From Amorphochlora amoebiformis (lineage: Eukaryota > Cercozoa > Chlorarachniophyceae), in assembly GCA_054601695.1 (NCBI GenBank), contig BAAHQB010000095.1, forward strand, positions 124,001-188,000: a stretch of 64,000 bases of DNA. The letters are read 5' to 3'. Numbering within the stretch: position 1 is the first letter of the stretch; every line of letters begins with the position of its first letter. The position numbers were made by a program, and so were the translations under genes. This document shows positions 1-41,734 of the stretch, one piece after another. The notes beneath the pieces were generated by a model. It did no database searches. It had not been told where the DNA came from and saw only the letters and a program-made list of their open reading frames with translations.

Positions 1-517
1 CCGCTACGGTTACACCTAGCACTACATTACATAAGGTTGCCGCTACGATTAACGCTACGGCTACACCTAGCGGGCCGCTACTGTCACATCTAACACTAAA
101 TTAGCGCTACGGCTATATTAGCGCTCTAACAATATGTGCTAGGGTTAGCTTGAGAAAGATATCTTCGGAGGTTCACGAGTGTAAATGGTTAGGGTTTCGT
201 TGGGTTTGGGTTAGGGTTAGGGTTAGGGTTAGGGTTAGGGTTAGGGTTAGGGTTAGGGTTAGGGTTAGGGTTAGGGTTAGGGTTAGGGTCGGGATTAGAG
301 TTGGAGTTAGGGTTACTTTGGATTAGGGTTAGGGCTAATTAGGGTTGATTAAGATGAGGGTATGGCTTGGGAAAAGTGTTAAAGAGGCTTAGTTTAAGTT
401 TAGGGTTAGGGTTAGGGTCAGGGTTAGGGTTAGGGTTAGGGTTAGAGACATCTTAGAGATTAGGATTAGGGTTAGGGTTAGGGTTAGGGTTAGGGTTAGG
501 GTTAGAGTTGCGAAAAC
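1..517. repeat. Degenerate and perfect TTAGGG arrays
   Basis: Degenerate repeats at 1-190 give way to near-perfect TTAGGG runs (about 197-290, 400-440, 465-505). The arrays are interstitial, not a chromosome end, because transporter exons lie on their right. Small non-repeat islands at about 135-190 and 335-375 could hold the missing last exons of the transporter, but I could not join a frame to them. Confidence 0.8.
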
Positions 518-16105
<15,588 letters not shown>

Positions 16106-16901
16106 CTCTTGTTTCGAACGTCCCTGGAATAGCCGTGAAAATCCCCGTTATCCCGGGATTTTTTGGAAAATCGTGCTCTCCTGACAAACTCTCCAATGGC
16201 TGACACAGAGCTGGATTTAATATTCGGAAGTCTGGCCTGGTGAAGTGTACACAAGCTGACTAAACTGAGTTGGAAGCTGGATGAGTGTCAGACTAGGGAT
16301 GGAGGGAAGGTATTAGGGCCGCGATCAGACCACAATTTTTTACATCTCTGTATATCATCGCGACAACAACCCGCAGGTTCGTACAATGTACTAATTAATG
16401 TCATAATTACAAGGATACTGTGTCTTGATTAATGATTCATTGATTTCATGACTCATGCCGTCAGGCGCACGCACAGCAGCTAGTATCTCAAAAAAGTCTC
16501 TCAGGTCTTCCACCCCCATAATCCCGGGATTTGCTTTTCGAATCCCGGGTCGCTCGATATATGTCCTCGTAGACGATCATCCAGCTTGTGATAATTTATT
16601 AGCTATACAGCCCTAGTAGCGTAGCCTACGGTAGAGCTGCTTACTATAGTACTTCTGTACTATTTAAATTATGTAATAGTACAATTATATATATATATAT
16701 ATATATATGTATATAGATATAACTATATCCGATGGTAGTCCGAGTATTATCAAGATTATCTTATCATATCTACTAAATCTAGCTAGCTTCTGAGCTTAGT
16801 AAATTCGAGTAATTGCTAGAATACTAGAAATAGGCTAGTATAGGCTAGCTACTAGAGCTATTCACTATGATACGTATATCTACTAAATCGAGTATATCTA
16901 G

Positions 16902-16932
<31 letters not shown>

Positions 16933-17141
16933 ATCTTGTACAATGTCACGATGTATCAGATGATTCGACATACAGGATTTTTGAGACTATTTACATATAT
17001 AGCGCGCGCACAATGCTAAATTCTAGAAATTATCATGATCTGGAATATATCCAGTATATATACTATTATATAAACGATTTGAATCCAGTTGAATTCTAAC
17101 CCTCTAGGCCATCCTAGTAGTAGTAACGGAGTAAACTTACT
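16106..17141. other. Intergenic region upstream of the transporter
   Basis: Mostly unique sequence with short AT runs at 16685-16708 and 16904-16930. Minus frames at 16042-16254 begin at TTG rather than ATG. The transporter start at 16105 is preferred because that frame runs cleanly into the donor at 16054 and on into the next exon. Promoter elements were not recognised. Confidence 0.5.
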
Positions 17142-17146
17142 TACAG
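17142..17146. repeat. Target site duplication TACAG, left copy
   Basis: Five-base TACAG directly outside the left LTR. The matching copy is at 22361-22365. Five bases is the usual copia duplication length. Confidence 0.9.
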
Positions 17147-17323
17147 TATTACGTGGTGGGCGGTGATGCAGATGAGATCTGTCTATGATTACGTAGTAAC
17201 TTGCCGATGCGTGAGCGGTAACTTAAACTAATGAGCTGTTCTTCCGCTCATATGACTAATTCGGTAAAACCTAATTTGTCGGCGGTCTCGTCATTCTGTC
17301 TTCACATTCATCCCTCACTGACA
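17147..17323 (-). repeat. 3' LTR of the copia element
   Basis: 177 bp, identical to 22184-22360 as far as I can read. In element sense it begins TGTCAGTGAGG and ends CGTAATA, so its termini are TG...TA rather than the canonical TG...CA. Confidence 0.93.
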
Positions 17324-17335
17324 CGCCCCCTCAAA
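17324..17335 (-). other. Polypurine tract of the copia element
   Basis: TTTGAGGGGGCG in element sense directly abuts the 3' LTR, where plus-strand DNA synthesis is primed. A second copy, CTTTGAGGGGGCG, is at 17940-17952. Confidence 0.8.
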
Positions 17336-17370
17336 CGTTATACATTTATATATATATATACTTAATATAT

Positions 17371-17406
<36 letters not shown>

Positions 17407-17471
17407 GCATATATATGAATTTAGGAGGTTTGCACAAAAGTGATGATGGATGTGTTTACGTCCCGTGTTTT

Positions 17472-17534
<63 letters not shown>

Positions 17535-17955
17535 TATATATATTCTTGATCGGCTTATGTGGATAAAAATTTAAGAAAAACCACTCGTGAAAAAAATTGT
17601 ATATGTATATATATACAAAAAAAAACTTTTGAGATTCTTGAAAAAAAAATTATTCGATAAAAAAAATTATGTTTCTATTTGTGTGGAGAAAAAATCTGAA
17701 AACCACTGAGGTACTTTTATCTATATTTTTAGTGGAAAACTATGTAAAAACCACTTGTAATTCTTTTTATTTCTAGTGGAAAGTATTGCAAAAACCACTT
17801 TAAATATATTCAGTTCGTGGAGAAAAAGTCGAAAACCACTTCTTTTTATTTCTAGTGGAAAGTGTTGCAAAAACCACTTTAAATATATTCAATTCGTGGA
17901 GAAAAATTCGAAAAACCACTTCTTTCATTCATTTGTGTACGCCCCCTCAAAGGTA
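17336..17955 (-). repeat. 3' untranslated region of the copia element with AT tracts and an 80-bp tandem repeat
   Basis: Between the two polypurine tracts are (AT)n runs (about 17340-17410, 17475-17545) and a tandem repeat of about 80 bp (copies near 17771-17850 and 17851-17930) built around AAAAACCACTT and TTCGTGGAGAAAAA. Host-like AT microsatellite is therefore carried inside the element. Confidence 0.7.
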
Positions 17956-18184
17956 TATGTACTCCTCGGAATGTTTATTGTCCACATATATACATATACA
18001 TATGTAAATATGTGTATCTTTATGTTTTCACCCTTGGTAGAATGGTCTGGCTTCGCGTTCCGGCAGAGCTATGACAGGTGTGTTGCCCCACCTCGACGGG
18101 TGATCAAGCCTCGATAATGGTCCAACAGTCACCAACGCTCACTAGGTGGAATGTTCACCAGTCCGTTCTGCCTCCCACATTCAC

Positions 18185-21100
18185 TCAGGTTTGGAACATT
18201 TTAACGAATAGTCTTTTATGTGGATGGTTAGCCAAAGGTTTGGTAAGTATGTCAGCGACGTTATCCTCACTGGCGACCTTTATCAGCCTTACCTCCTTTG
18301 CTCGTATCGAATACCGAACGTTGTGGTATGAAACTCGTATCGAGCGGCTTTTCTTTGATAGACCTTCCTTGGTCGCAATTGCAATTGCTGGTTGATTGTC
18401 TTCGTTAATGTTCACTGGTCTGTCAAGATTTACACCAAATTCGGTTAGTAATTCTCTGACATAAATCACGTCCCTCACGCATTCCGAACATGCTATATAT
18501 TCCGATTCTGTGGTGGAATTTGCGACAACTTTTTGTCTGTGGCTGGACCAAACTACCGGGCCATCAGCCAAGTTGACAACGTGACCAGAGACGGATTTTC
18601 CTGTTTCCTTACATTGGGCAAAACTGGCATCCACATATGCCTCGGGCATTGTATCCGTCCTCCTGTACTGTATCCGCACAGTGGACGTATTTACCACGTA
18701 ATGTATCAATCTGTCCAATGCATCCATGTGGGTTTGCTTGGGTTCCGTGGAAAATCTGGCCAGGGTTCCGATGGCGTAAGAAATATCCGGTCTAGTTCCG
18801 ACCGATAAATAAATTAGCGCGCCAATTTTCTGTCTGTACCGGGTACTACCGACCCTTTCGGAATCCAGAAATGGGTCGAACGCCGTGGCCATAGGGGTGC
18901 GTACTTTTCGTGTGTTTGGGGCGTATTTCTCCCTCAACCTCTGTATATATCTGGTTTGGGATAGCCCAAATTCGCCGTTTGGATTAGTGGTAATTTCCAG
19001 TCCGAGACAATGATGTAGGGGTCCTAGATTTTTGAATTTGAATCTGCTCCCTATGTTTCGGAGAATCCACTCCAAGTCATTTTTCGCGGCGTAAAATATG
19101 GGTATATCATCCACGAACACCCCCAGGATCATTTTTCTACCATATCTGGTGACTGTGAATACGCCCGGGTCAATCACTGACTGTTTGAATCCAAGGGATG
19201 TGATGAATTCCACGAGTGTTTTGTTCCACAAGTGGCCTGACTGTTTCAGTCCATATATTGATTTATTGAGTTTCAGGACTTTCTCACCGGGTGTGATCAT
19301 GATCCTGCGTTCTCTTGGTGTCGTGGGCTGATACCCTTTGGGTATTTTCAGGTATATATCTGCGTCTATTTTCGCATACAGATATGCCGTGGTTATGTCT
19401 ATGTTGTGGCCTTTCAGGCTCCACACGGTGGCTAACGCCAGCATAATGCGAAGGGAATTCAACGAGAGGGTTGGCGCATAGGTGAAAAAGTATTCTTTTC
19501 CTTCTTGTTAGTTGAAGCCTCTCGCAACAAGTCTCATTTTATACCTTATGGTATTATCAGGTTTGAGCTTTTTCGTATACACATGCTTTGTGGTTAATGG
19601 TCGTACCCCTTTGGGGCAGGACATTAGCGTCCATGTGTTGTTCTCAACCAGGCTGTCATATTCACTCTGAATTGCCTTTTTCCATTCACTCTTTTCCCTG
19701 CAATTTATTGCGTCATAATAACTGAGAGGAATGTCCTCCAATTGTTGCACCGTGGGTTGTTTATTCATATATATATATAGGTCATCCTTCGGAGGGACGA
19801 ACTTGATATCAGCCACGCTCGCGTTTAAGTGGTGGGAAAGTTCGAAAATGTAGTCATCGAGTCCATATAGTGGTGCTCTAACTCCTCTAGCCTCTCGGGC
19901 TGATCGCCTAGGCTGTGAGCTCTCATGTGCTTCTTGCTGTGCACGCTGCTCATCTGAGTTATTTTTGATTTCATCATTTCTTTCCTCAATTTGTTCTTGT
20001 GGAAATTTGAACATTTTCTCGTACCACACGTTGACCATTCGTCTGTACTGTTTTCCTCTCCTGTCACGCAATATATATTGGCCAGGCTGGTTCGTGTATC
20101 CCACGAATCTCATATATCTACCACGATCATATAGGCTCGAAGGCCTTTTCATGAGTTTAGTCTCCTCCTGGCGCTGTTCTTTTGGTATATGTACCAGACA
20201 GATGCACCCAAATACACGAAAATAAGATATATTGGGTTTGTAATTGGTCAAAACTTCCCATGGCACAGCAGTTGCGAGCGCGCTATGTTTCAGTCTATTG
20301 TAGGTGTGGGCCGCGACCTGTGCGGCATAGCACCAATATCCGTATGTGAGTGATGCGTGATGCAGAATTGCGCGAGTCATGCGCATAATCGTCTGGATTA
20401 TTCTTTCACTCACTCCGTTTTGCTCCGGCCTATACGGTGTCGAGGGGTTCCATCGTATTCCTTGGTCCCTGAGGTGATCCTGCATCCCTCGGGATACGTA
20501 GGTCCCTTCCCCATCGGCTCGGAATTCATTTATTGAAACGCCAAATTGAGTCTTAAGAGTGGCTATAACCGTCTTAACGGAATTAAGCGTTTCCCTTTTG
20601 TTTTTAATTAGGCGCAAAAATAAAGCTCGGGATCCATGGTGAACCAAGACCACAAATCCATGGTATCCCCTTATGGATTCCGGCAGCGTCTTTTGGTCGC
20701 TGTTCAATCGGTGGTAGGTATATATATATATGGTTTTGGTCCCCATCTTCCCTACTGGGACCAGAGGGGCTCTTTCGGGTCCTCTCACCGGGATTCTCGT
20801 GCAATTCGCCACTTCGCATGTCATGCATCTCAATTTTGAGTTGAATCTCTGGGGGCAATTCATCCCCAGGACCAGTTGCGCCGTTTGACGTTGTTTTCTT
20901 GCAGACACGTGGCAAAGTCGCTGATGATTCAGCATTTCGAGTGGCACAGTCTCGCGGATTAGAATAGTGTTGTGTACCCCCTGGTACATTTTGTTTTGGG
21001 TTTTTGGCTGACCCCGTAGGTAGTACAGGTTCGATCCAGCTAGATCCGCGTAACCTATGTGCACTTGCTCGTATTCGAACGTTATTTTACGTTGGTGGAT

Positions 21101-22003
21101 TATTATTTTTATTCCTCTCTTATCCATCCGTGCGACAGATAGGAATGTGCCTGTGGTGTCCTTCGAGTAAATGGCTAACACTTTCAGGGTGTATGTTCGG
21201 TCCTCTCCAAGGTCCATATCAAAATACATATATCCATAGTGGTGGCATATGTATGCGTGGCCCTGTTTGCCTACTTTTACTCGTATTTTCTTTTTGAGCG
21301 GTTGCATCTCGTGCACGTAAGAGATATTATTCGTGAAATTAGAGGTGGCTCCAGAGTCTACTATCACTCTTTCAGGATGACCTACCTCAGCAACTATATT
21401 GTGCTCTATATATATACTGGGTTCCACCATGTAAGGACACACATCTATGATATCAGATAAATTGTCATCAAGAGGCACATTGGGCATGGCAGTCACAACT
21501 CTCGTTGTCTTGGCTCCCCCTTTAGGGGTATTTGTCTCATCCAAAGAGATCACTGAGGCAACCTGGTGCTGCGCTAGCATTGCCCTAGAGTTTTCACTAC
21601 CCTGAATCAGCTTCTTAAAGCGAGCAGAGTGTGGGCAGGCTGCCATATAATGGTCTATAGCACCACAGAGAAGACATTCGCCTCGCTGGGCTTGTCTGGG
21701 CCTCTTGGGCTTCCTTTCTGGCTGGTTAGAGCCGCTTCTCTTTGTTCCATACCACCATTGGTATCTCGGGTGGCGTCCACGCCCCCGGCGTCTGTAGCCT
21801 CGCCCACGCGAGCGGCTACGACCTCGGCCTCGGCCTTGGTAACTGTTAAAGAAGTTACTGCCGGGTTCCGGATCATGCCTGATCGAATCGATCCCTTTTC
21901 CATTCGTTCTTTGGCATCTTTCTTGACTTGGTAGACTTGAGTCCTCAAGTCGTCCACGACACCGAGCCATTGTCAGATGACACGTGTCCGTCCTCGTGGA
22001 CAT
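18185..22003 (-). CDS. Copia gag-pol frame interrupted by one in-frame stop
   Basis: An 831-codon frame (19508-22003) ends in TAA at 19508-19510. The same frame continues through 19463-19507 into a 425-codon frame ending at 18185. Domains in the first part: CCHC zinc knuckle near residues 110-123 (CLLCGAIDHYMAAC); retropepsin DSGA near 216-219; integrase HHCC motif (HQRLCH ... CMTCEVANC); and integrase core with FRADGEG and PEQNGVSER supplying catalytic Asp and Glu. The usual DDxSR of the core reads HHGSR. Second part: reverse transcriptase with FVDD near residues 116-119, then RNase H with YVDASFAQ and TESEYIA. The stop lies just before the reverse transcriptase fingers. It could be a mutation or a readthrough site. 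Confidence 0.92.
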
Positions 22004-22179
22004 TAATCTTGGTGTTGGGCCATCTTGCTTTCAGCAGACGGAGGGTTTCCTCTTTGTTTCTTCTCCTCCGCTGTTGCCCTAGTCTCGGCTTGCGTACCCG
22101 TGACCACACGACCAGAGCGGGTCATGACGGCATGGGTAGCAGCGGTTGGTTCGCTTGCGGCGGAAGCGGGAGTGCTCAT
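22003..22179 (-). CDS. 58-codon leader frame of the copia element
   Basis: Starts with ATG five bases inside the 5' LTR boundary (N-terminus MSTPASAASEPTAATHAV) and ends TAATG, so its stop overlaps the start of the 831-codon frame by one base. It is probably the gag N-terminus. A third frame at 21655-21957 (DDLRTQVYQVKKDAKERM) also looks like gag coiled-coil, so gag seems split over three frames or partly deleted. Confidence 0.6.
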   Translation of the reverse strand: MSTPASAASEPTAATHAVMTRSGRVVTGTQAETRATAEEKKQRGNPPSAESKMAQHQD

Positions 22180-22183
22180 TACC

Positions 22184-22360
22184 TATTACGTGGTGGGCGG
22201 TGATGCAGATGAGATCTGTCTATGATTACGTAGTAACTTGCCGATGCGTGAGCGGTAACTTAAACTAATGAGCTGTTCTTCCGCTCATATGACTAATTCG
22301 GTAAAACCTAATTTGTCGGCGGTCTCGTCATTCTGTCTTCACATTCATCCCTCACTGACA
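22184..22360 (-). repeat. 5' LTR of the copia element
   Basis: Identical to 17147-17323. The sequence just inside in element sense starts GGTAATGAGCAC. I could not assign a primer-binding site to a known tRNA with confidence. Confidence 0.93.
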
Positions 22361-22365
22361 TACAG
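22361..22365. repeat. Target site duplication TACAG, right copy
   Basis: Matches 17142-17146. Confidence 0.9.
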
Positions 22366-22793
22366 TATATATATATATATATATATATTGTATATATATA
22401 TATATACGTAGTAACTAGACATATAGAATATATATGTATACATATATCTAGTATATATATACATGTATCTAGATGTATATATATATATATATATCTAGTA
22501 TATATATATCTAGTATATATATACATATACTAGATATATACTAGATATATATACGGGGATAATATTATAATATTATGTATGAGTATTTTGTAACTAGCTA
22601 GCTAGAGGATAGGAAGCTTCAAGCTTGATAATGACAATTTTACCGGCTGATTAAATATATATATATATATATATGACTAGGCCTGATCTAGCTTAGCTAG
22701 TTATATTATCTGGACACAAAATAATTTTGTTGAACGTATATCATCAAATCTGAATCCGTAAGGATCTAACCCGGGGGAAAACCCGTAAGGATC
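22366..22793. other. AT-rich intergenic stretch
   Basis: (AT)n and repeated ATCTAGTATAT units. No exon was recognised. Follows the stop codon of the Hint gene. Confidence 0.6.
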
Positions 22794-36520
<13,727 letters not shown>

Positions 36521-38203
36521 CAGTGTCTTCCTCGGGCTTGATAAGATATTTCGGTCTATAGGGGCCTAGAGATGATCGTAGTGGCAGGCTGGTGTATATT
36601 CTTCCCTACGTGTTTACACGTGTGACTAAAAGGAGCCCTGGGGAAAACGTCTATCAGTGTCATATGCTATGTACAGTATGGCATATAATATATGATGGAT
36701 GTATTGTGGACATTACACCTTAAGGAAAATACTCGTATCGAAAGGTTAGAATATATTAGACAAGTGAGCGCAGAGATCTTCAAACTCATTGAGATTAGAT
36801 TCTTACTAAGACTTACTTTCTAGGATTCTATGATCTGAACTTCGAAGGTATTTTTAGATATTATGTTCTTTACCAGAAACCTGAAAATTCATTGGTGCAA
36901 TAATCTACCCCACCAAAAGTGTCAGGTGTAGGGTGGTGCAACTGTAGTGTTGGTACAACTGTTCACGACCCCAGAGCACATATTGGCTATGTGAATATTC
37001 CAGTTGATTCTCACAACCCGTGAGGTCATGTACACTGAACGTCTTAATATGTAATTGTATACAAACACAATCCTTGAGGCACGTTCACTACAGTCGACAG
37101 CAGTTACAAACCCGTGTAAATATGTACATTGGATGGTAACGGCCCGTGAGAGCATTAGCCAAGCGTGCAAATATGTTTATGCAGGTACGTTGGAGCGATG
37201 ATATGCACATCATACGTGTAAATATGCACACACACATAGGGTCAACGCTGAAAAATGGGCAAATGCGTGCATGGATGTTCAAAGATCGATCAATGAGAGC
37301 AATGTTAAACTGGTAATTACATATATGCATAGGAGTGGACGTACACGACCCACGGGAGCAAATACGAACCATATAAGTGTGTGCTGTGTCGATATCTAAC
37401 CGTGAAAGCAATTGGAACTTTGGCTCCCGCCATTGTCAAACGATACATCCGGGATTCAGTCCGAAAACCGGGGTTCAATCTCAAAACCATGGACACGTGT
37501 CCTCGTCACGAGCAAGCATGGTTTGTCTGCTTGTTGGCAACTACTGGAATAAGCCGCTAGCCTGTGGGATAGACTCAGAAACTAGGCCTAGCATTAGCAT
37601 AACATTGCAACATGCATGCATACATGCCATCGGCATCATATCCTGAACGCTGGGTAAGTGTTGTATGTGTACACTAGCACTCAGTTTTTACACAGTTAAT
37701 GAACAGTTGTATGTGTCTCGAAGAACTGGCGCTAGGAGCCTAGGACCATTTTTTCAATGGATTGTGTACACTCTAGACCGTGAACTGGCACTGTTTCACA
37801 GTTCAAGAGTCACTTACATAACAAACAATTGTATGGTCGAGAGCACTGGCCTACATCTACTAGATCTAGCTAGTACAATGTATTGTATGTAAACGCCGAT
37901 ACGTCGCGAAAGAGAAACTTTGCATTTCCACGGTATCTATCTAGTCTATACGCGGCATAATACGCCGCGATGGTCGCGAAAGACAAACTTAACATTGCCA
38001 CGGTATAACCGTTGGTTAACTAGTATTATTGATTAGTCAGTGACTCAGTGACTATCTACTGTCGAGCCGCCCGCGCCGCAGCCTATGATAAACTAAATAA
38101 TGACAAATTTTGTTACTAATCATATATATCTAGATAAACATAGTATAATACATACTATCATATATAGTATTATATAATATTATATATATCATATATTATA
38201 TCA

Positions 38204-38241
<38 letters not shown>

Positions 38242-38258
38242 ATATATCATATGATATA

Positions 38259-38305
<47 letters not shown>

Positions 38306-38354
38306 ATATATCATATGATATATATATATATATATATATATAATTATATATAAT

Positions 38355-38396
<42 letters not shown>

Positions 38397-38572
38397 TATG
38401 TATATATAAGTTAATATAACATGATATCATGATATAGCCTTGGCATGTCTACTGGGCCGGGCGATTATGATTATTGTATTTAAATTTAGCGTAGTAGATT
38501 AATTCTATTAATTCACGATTCTAATTAATATGATCACTACGGAATCTCATACTAATCTCTAGAATCTACTAG

Positions 38573-38617
<45 letters not shown>

Positions 38618-38880
38618 TATCATAATATTATCAAACTGTAATAATTTATAACTACCATATCAATCTAATGAAATTCACAATTATGAATTATAATTATGTT
38701 CACTCTACATACATATATGTATCAAATAACTACTTGAGCTAGATTACCTAGACATATACATATATATATATATATAATATATACATAAATACATATATAT
38801 TCATATATATATATATATATATATTATAATTATATAGTATAGGAATATATTATACATTTGTATATGAATAATATTACAAA

Positions 38881-38890
<10 letters not shown>
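36521..38890. other. Unique intergenic region upstream of the Hint gene
   Basis: Non-repetitive to about 38100, then AT-rich with ATATCATATGATATAT palindromes near 38240-38330. Reading frames such as 36922-37170 (minus) and 37377-37646 (plus) lack splice support or recognisable domains. It probably contains the Hint-gene promoter, but no element is identifiable. Confidence 0.5.
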
Positions 38891-38911
<21 letters not shown>

Positions 38912-38915
<4 letters not shown>

Positions 38916-39223
38916 ACATTGTTTGTAATATTACATTTGTAAACTTAATCCTAACCCAAGCAATACATTCATAATGTATAGCGTTCCGCGTATGCACACA
39001 CACATATATATATATATATAAATATATATTAACATAGTTTGTAATATTACATTTGTAAACTTAATCCTAACCCAAGCAATACATCCATAATGTATAGCGT
39101 TCCGCGTATACACACACATGTATATATATATATAAATATATATTAACATTGTTTGTAATATTACATTTGTAAACTTAATCCTAACCCAAGCAATACATTC
39201 ATAATGTATAGCGTTCCGCGTAT

Positions 39224-39242
<19 letters not shown>
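38912..39242. repeat. Threefold tandem repeat, unit of about 115 bp
   Basis: Units share ATTGTTTGTAATATTACATT, CCTAACCCAAGCAATACAT and TAATGTATAGCGTTCCGCGT and are separated by (AT)n and (CA)n. The third is followed by a TTAGGG-variant stretch. The minus frame YTRNAIHYECIAWVRIKF is open in each unit. Whether this is a shard ladder or a simple tandem repeat is undecided. Confidence 0.8.
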
Positions 39243-39292
<50 letters not shown>

Positions 39293-39405
39293 ATTTGTAT
39301 AAATATATATTTGTGGTGAAGAATTAAACAAGGGTATTGAGAGGGTTCGCGTTAGGGTTAGAATTCGGGTTTCGCTAGGGTTACGATGATCAGAGCTTTC
39401 AATAC

Positions 39406-39812
39406 CTCTTAAACCCTTGTGGGATGACACAGCAGGGGCAACCATCGGGGCTCTCAAGAACAGTTCCCATCTGCAATGGTTATTATTATACATCCGAGGT
39501 GTTGAGTTGCAAAAGATAGCAAGTGAAAAGCGGTCGGATGTCTTCAATCGAGAGAAAAAATTGTGAAACAAGAAAAGCGATGCTTACCTCATTGTTCCTA
39601 AGTCCCCGCGTTCCGCACCCTCAAGCCCCGAGGGTTGGGCGAATTAGACTTACATTTGGGTCTATGGAATTGAACACAATGCGTCGAGATTGGGACGCGG
39701 GGTGGTTGGCTCGGCCGGGCCGGAAGGAAGCCATTCTGTGAACTGCTTTGAACATCTTTAAACATATCAATCGACAAATCATAAACTTCTTCTGAATGGA
39801 GATATCTTAATT
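39406..39812 (-). CDS. Three phase-joined exons of an unrecognised gene
   Basis: Exons 39654-39812 (RYLHSEEVYDLSIDMFKDVQ, donor GTAAGT), 39588-39619 (donor GTAAGC) and 39406-39470 (GTVLESPDGCPCCVIPQGFK, donor GTATTG) join without a stop for 85 codons. The middle joins are in phase 1 then 0. No family recognised. The CPCC cluster may bind metal or form disulphides. Upstream partner exons may lie at 40380-40502. Confidence 0.6.
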
Positions 39813-39886
39813 CTGATATCAAGATATTAAGTATATGACAGAATAATATGTATCCATCTACGTGCCGACAGAATGGGTCCTACTCG

Positions 39887-40212
39887 CCGCGGCATCTTCA
39901 AAATGTGCCCGAAGCATATACGAAGTGGACGGAGCACGTATGAAGTGGCCATAATCACATACGAGGTGACCTAGACACAGAAGAAGTGGCCTAACGAAGG
40001 GTTTGTTTGTACCGTCCATTGACAATCCTTTCTAAGTAATGTACATGGTATGTAGTCAGCTCCGTGAGGCCGAAGCATAACGAAGTGGCCGAAGCACGTA
40101 CGAACTGGCGGTACTACACGCGAGGTTACTGGATCACAAGTCAAGCGGCCAAACGGTTTGTTTATACGGTCCATATTAACGGTCCTTTTTAAGAGAATGT
40201 GCAGAAAGTAGT
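39887..40212. repeat. Diverged tandem duplication, period about 150 bp
   Basis: Two related blocks sharing ACGAAGTGGCC, AAGCACGTAYGAA and GGTTTGTTT followed by GTCCAT. In the minus transcript sense it lies between exon 39654-39812 and frame 40380-40502. Confidence 0.6.
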
Positions 40213-40379
40213 GAGCAGAGACAGATATTTATATGACATGATCCTACAGTCCAGAGATAGGTGACGATATTAATATGTCTTACATACGCATTAATTTGTA
40301 CTACTACAGGTTTTAGCAAATAGGAGAACTTTTTGAAGAGCGTGTGCATATTTTTCCTCGAAAACCTTGAGTTGCGTAC

Positions 40380-40502
40380 CTCATCTGCGATAAATATACA
40401 AGCTTCACGGACTTCCTGTCGATGGAGCGAAACAATATCTCCAAATCTCCAACTCTTCACTACGAAGCGTCTCTCCTTCTCAATCTGAGCACGGTTAATC
40501 AT
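40380..40502 (-). CDS. Candidate exon of an unrecognised gene
   Basis: Open frame from ATG at 40502 (MINRAQIEKERRFVVKSWRF, then GDIVSLHRQEVREACIFIAD) to a donor GTACGC. The frame is also open for nine codons upstream of the ATG, so this may be an internal exon. The K-x-W-R-F-G-D-I-V stretch vaguely resembles the S1-like core of exosome Csl4, too weak to name. Translation could also continue through the donor. Confidence 0.4.
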
Positions 40503-41208
40503 CCGAACGAAATTTACATTAATGGTGGCCCTGCCTCATTGGAAATAATGTCAAGAGAAGGACCCCTTCGTGCCTTTTCGAGATGAAGACCAACGCTCCA
40601 GACATTGAATAGAGAAAAATAACACTAATACTGACGAATGTCAGACCTCTGACCTTCCGTTGTTACGGTATTCACTAACCTCTCTTTGCCCTGCCAACAG
40701 CCAACCAACCTCCCACAGCCAACCAACAAAGCTCCACCTGCGCCCCAGAAGCTAGCTTACATATCCGCCTTCTCTCGGTACCAAGCGCGCCGGAGCAGCC
40801 AAGGAAAGCCTGAAAATTGCCACGTGCCTCTGTATCAAGCCAAGAGGAAGTCTTTACCCGAACATCGCCTCTTCATAGAAGGAATGGTGCGTTCAAATGA
40901 TAAGACAAATGGAGGGTGGGAATAGAATTGATAGAAAGGTGAAGGATGGGTACAGAAACGAGGGGAAGGATGAGTGCAGAAACGAGAGAAGAAGATAAGA
41001 AGGGCTCTATCGGAGAAAGAGACAAGGAGTAGAAGAGAAAAGAGGTTTTAACTCAGCAACAACTTCAACAAAGAGAATTACAAATTCGAGTTCCAGAAAC
41101 GTTCAAGAGTTTTTCCAGAGATATTTGAGACACCTCACCCTACTGACTTGATGGTTTGGGAACAGGACGAAAAGGGTAAGGAAGAATGGGGCATGCCAAT
41201 TCGCCAAT

Positions 41209-41734
<526 letters not shown>

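Larger units (their letters stand above)
17147..22360 (-). mobile_element. Ty1/copia LTR retrotransposon, recent insertion
   Basis: Complete 5214-bp element on minus, bounded by identical 177-bp LTRs and a TACAG target duplication (17142-17146 and 22361-22365). Internal order in transcript sense is short leader frame, zinc knuckle, aspartic protease, integrase, reverse transcriptase, RNase H, which is the copia order. It sits between the transporter start and the Hint gene end, breaking neither. LTR identity and the intact duplication indicate a young insertion. A single in-frame TAA within pol and a shortened, frame-broken gag suggest this copy is not self-sufficient unless recoding occurs. 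Confidence 0.96.

Noticed and set aside
197-505. A chromosome end, because of the long TTAGGG arrays
   Set aside because: Arrays recur in both orientations throughout the window and sit inside genes, so they are interstitial.
19508-19510. TAA read as glutamine (variant genetic code)
   Set aside because: The host gene frames I joined end at or avoid TAA, TAG and TGA, and only this single case would need reassignment.
37377-37646. An 89-codon plus frame
   Set aside because: No splice support, no recognised domain, chance length for unique sequence.
40686-40925. A plus frame rich in Pro, Gln and Lys
   Set aside because: Starts at TTG, no acceptor or neighbour in phase; could be real but unsupported.
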